DNA from: Streptomyces caniferus
GTDB lineage: Bacteria; Actinomycetota; Actinomycetes; Streptomycetales; Streptomycetaceae
Reading direction: 5' to 3'
Assembly (NCBI RefSeq): GCF_009811555.1
Contig: NZ_BLIN01000003.1
Span: 1,240,001-1,304,000 of the forward strand
Length of the DNA: 64,000 nucleotides
The translations under genes and the position numbers were made by a program. Of this stretch, positions 61,665 to 64,000 are shown piece after piece. The stretch's first letter is position 1. Each line of letters starts with the position of its first letter. The notes below the pieces were generated by a model. It saw nothing but the letters and a program-made list of their open reading frames with translations. It did no database searches and was not told the origin of the DNA.

Positions 61665-63071
61665 TCACACCCCTTCGACGACCACGGGCGGGCTGGGGAG
61701 GCCGGGACGGCGGGGCAGGAAGACCGTGCGCAGGAAGATCTGCGGGGCGAGGAGACGGGTGGGCGGCGCGGTGAGGCAGAAGACGTCCCGGAAGGCCGCC
61801 CCCACGACCCGGTCGATGGCGGCCCGGGCGAAGAGCCGGTCGATGTACCACGTGGACAGCCGCTCCCCCAGGCCCGCCTTGGTGTCGGCCGGGCTCGCGT
61901 ACGGGCGGTCCGAGCCGACCGCGGCGAGCCAGGCGGGTTCCACGGTGCGGGCCACCGCCCGCTGCGCCTCGGCGGCGATCCCGGGGCGCAGACCGCCGCC
62001 GTCGGCGAGCGTGGTGCGCACGGCCAGTGCCCCGAGGGCGGCGACCGACATGCCCTGGCCGTATACGGGGTTGAAGGTGCAGCCGGCGTCCCCCAGGACG
62101 AGGAATCCCTCGGGGAGGGCACCGGGCCGCTCGTAGTGCCGGCGGCGGTTGCAGGTGTCGCGGAAGCCGTGCACCGGCGAGAGCGGCTCGGCCCGGGCGA
62201 GCAGTTCATGGACGTACGGGTCGCCGATGGTGGCGGTGAAGGCGGTGAACTCCGCCGCGTCCGTCGGCGGGTGGTGCCCGCGCACACCGGACAGCGTCAG
62301 CATCCACTTGCCGTCCTCGACCGGCACATACGCGGCGCCGCGCGGGCACTGTGGCCAGCCGGGCACATTGACGCCCGCGTCGGGCGCGGTGGCCGGGTCC
62401 TCGGGGCGGTACATCCTGCTGGCGTAGGCCAGCCCCGCGTCCACGGTCTCCTCCTGCGGCGCGGCCCGGCCCAGTTCGGCGTACCACTGGGGGGTGCGGG
62501 AGCCGCGGCCCGAGGCGTCCACCACGAGCGCGGTCGGCAGCACCCGCTCGGCCCGTCCGCCCGGCTCACCGTCCCGTGGCCGGACCCGCACTCCCCGCAC
62601 CCGGCCGGCGTCCCCGGTCAGCCCGACGGCCTCGGTCGCCTCCAGGACCTCCACCCGGGTGGCCGAGCCGGCGGCGGCCCGCAGTGCCCGCTCCCTGACC
62701 ACCGTGTCGAGCACCGGACGGGTGACGCTCAGCGTGAGATGCCGGCGCTCGTCGAAGCGGCGCTGCCAGCCGGTGGGGGTGCGGGTGAGCAGATCGCGCG
62801 GGAGATACAGGCTGCGGGCGCCCGCCTCGCCGAGCGCGGCGACGGTACCGGGCAGCAGTTCCTCCAGCGCACGCAGGCCGCCGCTGAGGAGGATGTGCAG
62901 ATGGCGGGCCTGCGGGACGCCCTTGCGGAAGGTCCGCCCCTCCGGGTAGCGGTCGCGCTCGACGACGGTGATCGTGTCGACCTGGCCGACCAGGGCGGTG
63001 ACGGCCAGCATCCCGGCCAGCCCGCCGCCGATCACGACCGCGGTGTGCCCGCCATTGGAGTGCTCTGCCAC
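61665..63071 (-). CDS. FAD-dependent monooxygenase/oxidoreductase
   Basis: This 468-aa flavoprotein begins with the FAD motif AVVIGGGLAGMLAVTAL (about 10-26) and an early RTFRKGVPQARHLHILLSGGLRALEE segment. The second FAD motif is FLVLGDAGCTFNPVYGQGMSVAALGA (about 315-340), in which GDAxxxxxP is intact. Relatives include epoxidase-like and halogenase-like hydroxylases. GTG 63071 is preceded by GAGG. The substrate is unknown; no pathway genes adjoin. Confidence 0.82.
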   Translation of the reverse strand: MAEHSNGGHTAVVIGGGLAGMLAVTALVGQVDTITVVERDRYPEGRTFRKGVPQARHLHILLSGGLRALEELLPGTVAALGEAGARSLYLPRDLLTRTPTGWQRRFDERRHLTLSVTRPVLDTVVRERALRAAAGSATRVEVLEATEAVGLTGDAGRVRGVRVRPRDGEPGGRAERVLPTALVVDASGRGSRTPQWYAELGRAAPQEETVDAGLAYASRMYRPEDPATAPDAGVNVPGWPQCPRGAAYVPVEDGKWMLTLSGVRGHHPPTDAAEFTAFTATIGDPYVHELLARAEPLSPVHGFRDTCNRRRHYERPGALPEGFLVLGDAGCTFNPVYGQGMSVAALGALAVRTTLADGGGLRPGIAAEAQRAVARTVEPAWLAAVGSDRPYASPADTKAGLGERLSTWYIDRLFARAAIDRVVGAAFRDVFCLTAPPTRLLAPQIFLRTVFLPRRPGLPSPPVVVEGV

Positions 63072-63505
63072 GTCCGCCTCGCTCCCCCGCCGGCCCGCCG
63101 ACGACCCGTTCGTCCCTGTCCCGGATGCGTCCCGGTCCCGGGTCCGCTCGCCATGCCGGGATGCGTACGGCGGGCCCGCTCGCCGCTCGCCGTCCACGGA
63201 ACCTGATCACCGACGGCACTCAGGCTTCAGTGCCCTCACCATCCCTGTCAACGGGTCTTTCCGCCAACCGGTTCGAGGCACATCCCGGCAGCCCCGTGGG
63301 CCTCGCTTCATCGCCCGTTCCGCACCGGCCACTGATCACCGGCGCGGCTTCTTGTGATCCCTTTCCTCCCTCGTGTCACCGGAGTCCCTGACATCCCGTG
63401 ATGAGCCGAGCGTGCGTCTAGACTCCGGGCAGCGGACGCATGTCGTCCGCAAACGGTTCCACCAGCAAGGGATTCGCCTCACCAGCAAGGGATTCAGGGA
63501 CGCTT
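63072..63505. other. gene-free region upstream of the PfkB gene
   Basis: It contains two copies of TGATCACCG (near 63206 and 63334) and the 15-bp direct repeat at 63461-63495. It is probably a divergent promoter region for the monooxygenase and the kinase. Confidence 0.5.
63461..63495. repeat. 15-bp direct repeat upstream of the PfkB gene
   Basis: ACCAGCAAGGGATTC occurs at 63461-63475 and 63481-63495, a 20-bp period (two helical turns), ending 11 bp before the GTG start. It may be a regulator-binding site, or a leader duplication that includes the ribosome site AGGGA. Confidence 0.7.
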
Positions 63506-64000
63506 GTGACATTCCAGCAGGTTTCTGAGCCGTATGACGCCTACGACGTACTCGTCGTCGGCGGGTCGGGCGTGGACACCATCGTGTCGGTCGGCGCGCT
63601 GCCCGTACCGCTCGCCGACTCCTATGCCGTGCCCCCTCTCCACGAAGAGGCGGGGCACACCGGCACCGGCGTCGCGCTCGGCTGCGCGGCGCTCGGGCTC
63701 ACCACGGGATTCGTGGACTTCCTCGGCGACGACCATCCGGGCACTCTGGTCCGCGAGCGGCTGGCCGGTACCGGCGTCGACTTCCGGCCACTGCTCTCAC
63801 CGCACGGCACCCGGCGCGCGGTCAACCTCGTGGCCTCCGACGGCCGTCGGATGTCGTTCTACGACGGCCGTGACCCGCTCGATCTGCGGATGCCGCCCGA
63901 GCACTACCTCCCGCCGCTGCGCCGCGCCCGGCACGTCCATCTGTCGATCATGCACTTCGCCCGTTTTCTGTACGACGACATCGAGGCGCTGGGCATCCCC
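63506..64000 (+). CDS. PfkB-family carbohydrate kinase (5' part)
   Basis: The first 165 codons are present; the window ends in the gene. The product resembles ribokinase-type sugar kinases: LVVGGSGVDTIVSV (about 15-28), EEAGHTGTGVALGCAALGLTTGFVDFLGDDHPG (about 48-80) and VNLVASDGRRMSFYDGRDP. GTG 63506 follows AGGGA. The phosphorylated sugar or nucleoside cannot be decided without the C-terminal half. Confidence 0.87.
   Translation, partial: MTFQQVSEPYDAYDVLVVGGSGVDTIVSVGALPVPLADSYAVPPLHEEAGHTGTGVALGCAALGLTTGFVDFLGDDHPGTLVRERLAGTGVDFRPLLSPHGTRRAVNLVASDGRRMSFYDGRDPLDLRMPPEHYLPPLRRARHVHLSIMHFARFLYDDIEALGIP

Overview
The window is very GC-rich actinobacterial chromosomal DNA, almost certainly from Streptomyces. 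The reasons are a complete conservon (cvn) operon, a rifamycin-type HelR with a rifamycin-associated element upstream, many GTG and two TTG starts, near-absence of TTA codons, a BKACE/carnitine operon, and a typical XRE/HATPase pair. It holds about 57 protein genes (the last one cut by the window end), one tRNA-Pro(GGG), about a dozen strong hairpin terminators and several recognisable operators. No rRNA, insertion sequence, prophage, CRISPR array, PKS or NRPS is seen.

Layout. 1-5 kb: amino-acid permease, PaaX-type regulator, AidB-like acyl-CoA dehydrogenase and enoyl-CoA hydratase. 5-7 kb: a TetX-like flavin monooxygenase divergent from a TetR of the classical tetracycline-repressor type, with tetO-like operators between them. 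7-14.5 kb: DUF1990 protein, Tat-exported metallophosphoesterase, PAS-GAF-PP2C-HATPase regulator, succinate-semialdehyde dehydrogenase and L,D-transpeptidase. 14.5-23.3 kb: a four-gene oligopeptide ABC importer divergent from a ROK regulator and an M81 (MlrC-like) metallopeptidase, with a long palindrome in the shared promoter region. 23.4-31 kb: HelR with its RAE, MFS exporter, glutamine-synthetase-like ligase and a second PAS-GAF-PP2C-HATPase paralogue. 31.2-34.6 kb: an XRE-TetR fusion regulator followed by a three-gene carnitine-to-betaine operon. 34.7-38.8 kb: DUF427, DUF309, DacA-type carboxypeptidase and cytochrome P450. 38.9-41.3 kb: an overlapping XRE / ImmA-IrrE / seven-helix membrane protein operon. 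41.4-46.2 kb: AraC regulator with an Fsr-type MFS exporter, then a 60-aa protein / HATPase / XRE-TPR set and an apparently frameshifted small protein, next to tRNA-Pro. 46.7-54.9 kb: YiaA/B membrane protein, split transketolase behind a SoxR/MerR-like dyad promoter, alpha/beta hydrolase, a 1,070-aa beta-propeller-amidohydrolase fusion and an atypical acyl-CoA dehydrogenase. 55-59.2 kb: conservon cvnA-B-C-D plus a GAF protein. 59.7-64 kb: a doubtful small ORF, MBL-fold hydrolase, FAD-dependent monooxygenase and the start of a PfkB kinase.

How the genes work together. The strongest functional stories are (i) antibiotic defence: helR behind an RAE, and the tetR/tetX-like pair with intact operators; (ii) catabolism: L-carnitine to glycine betaine under a local XRE-TetR fusion, acyl-CoA oxidation beside a PaaX regulator, and peptide uptake coupled to an M81 hydrolase under ROK control; (iii) signalling: two SpoIIE-type phosphatase switches, a conservon, and XRE/HATPase and XRE/ImmA modules. 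The most unusual leads are the redox-type promoter in front of the split transketolase, the XRE-ImmA-7TM operon, and an acyl-CoA dehydrogenase that appears to lack a catalytic glutamate at both usual sites.
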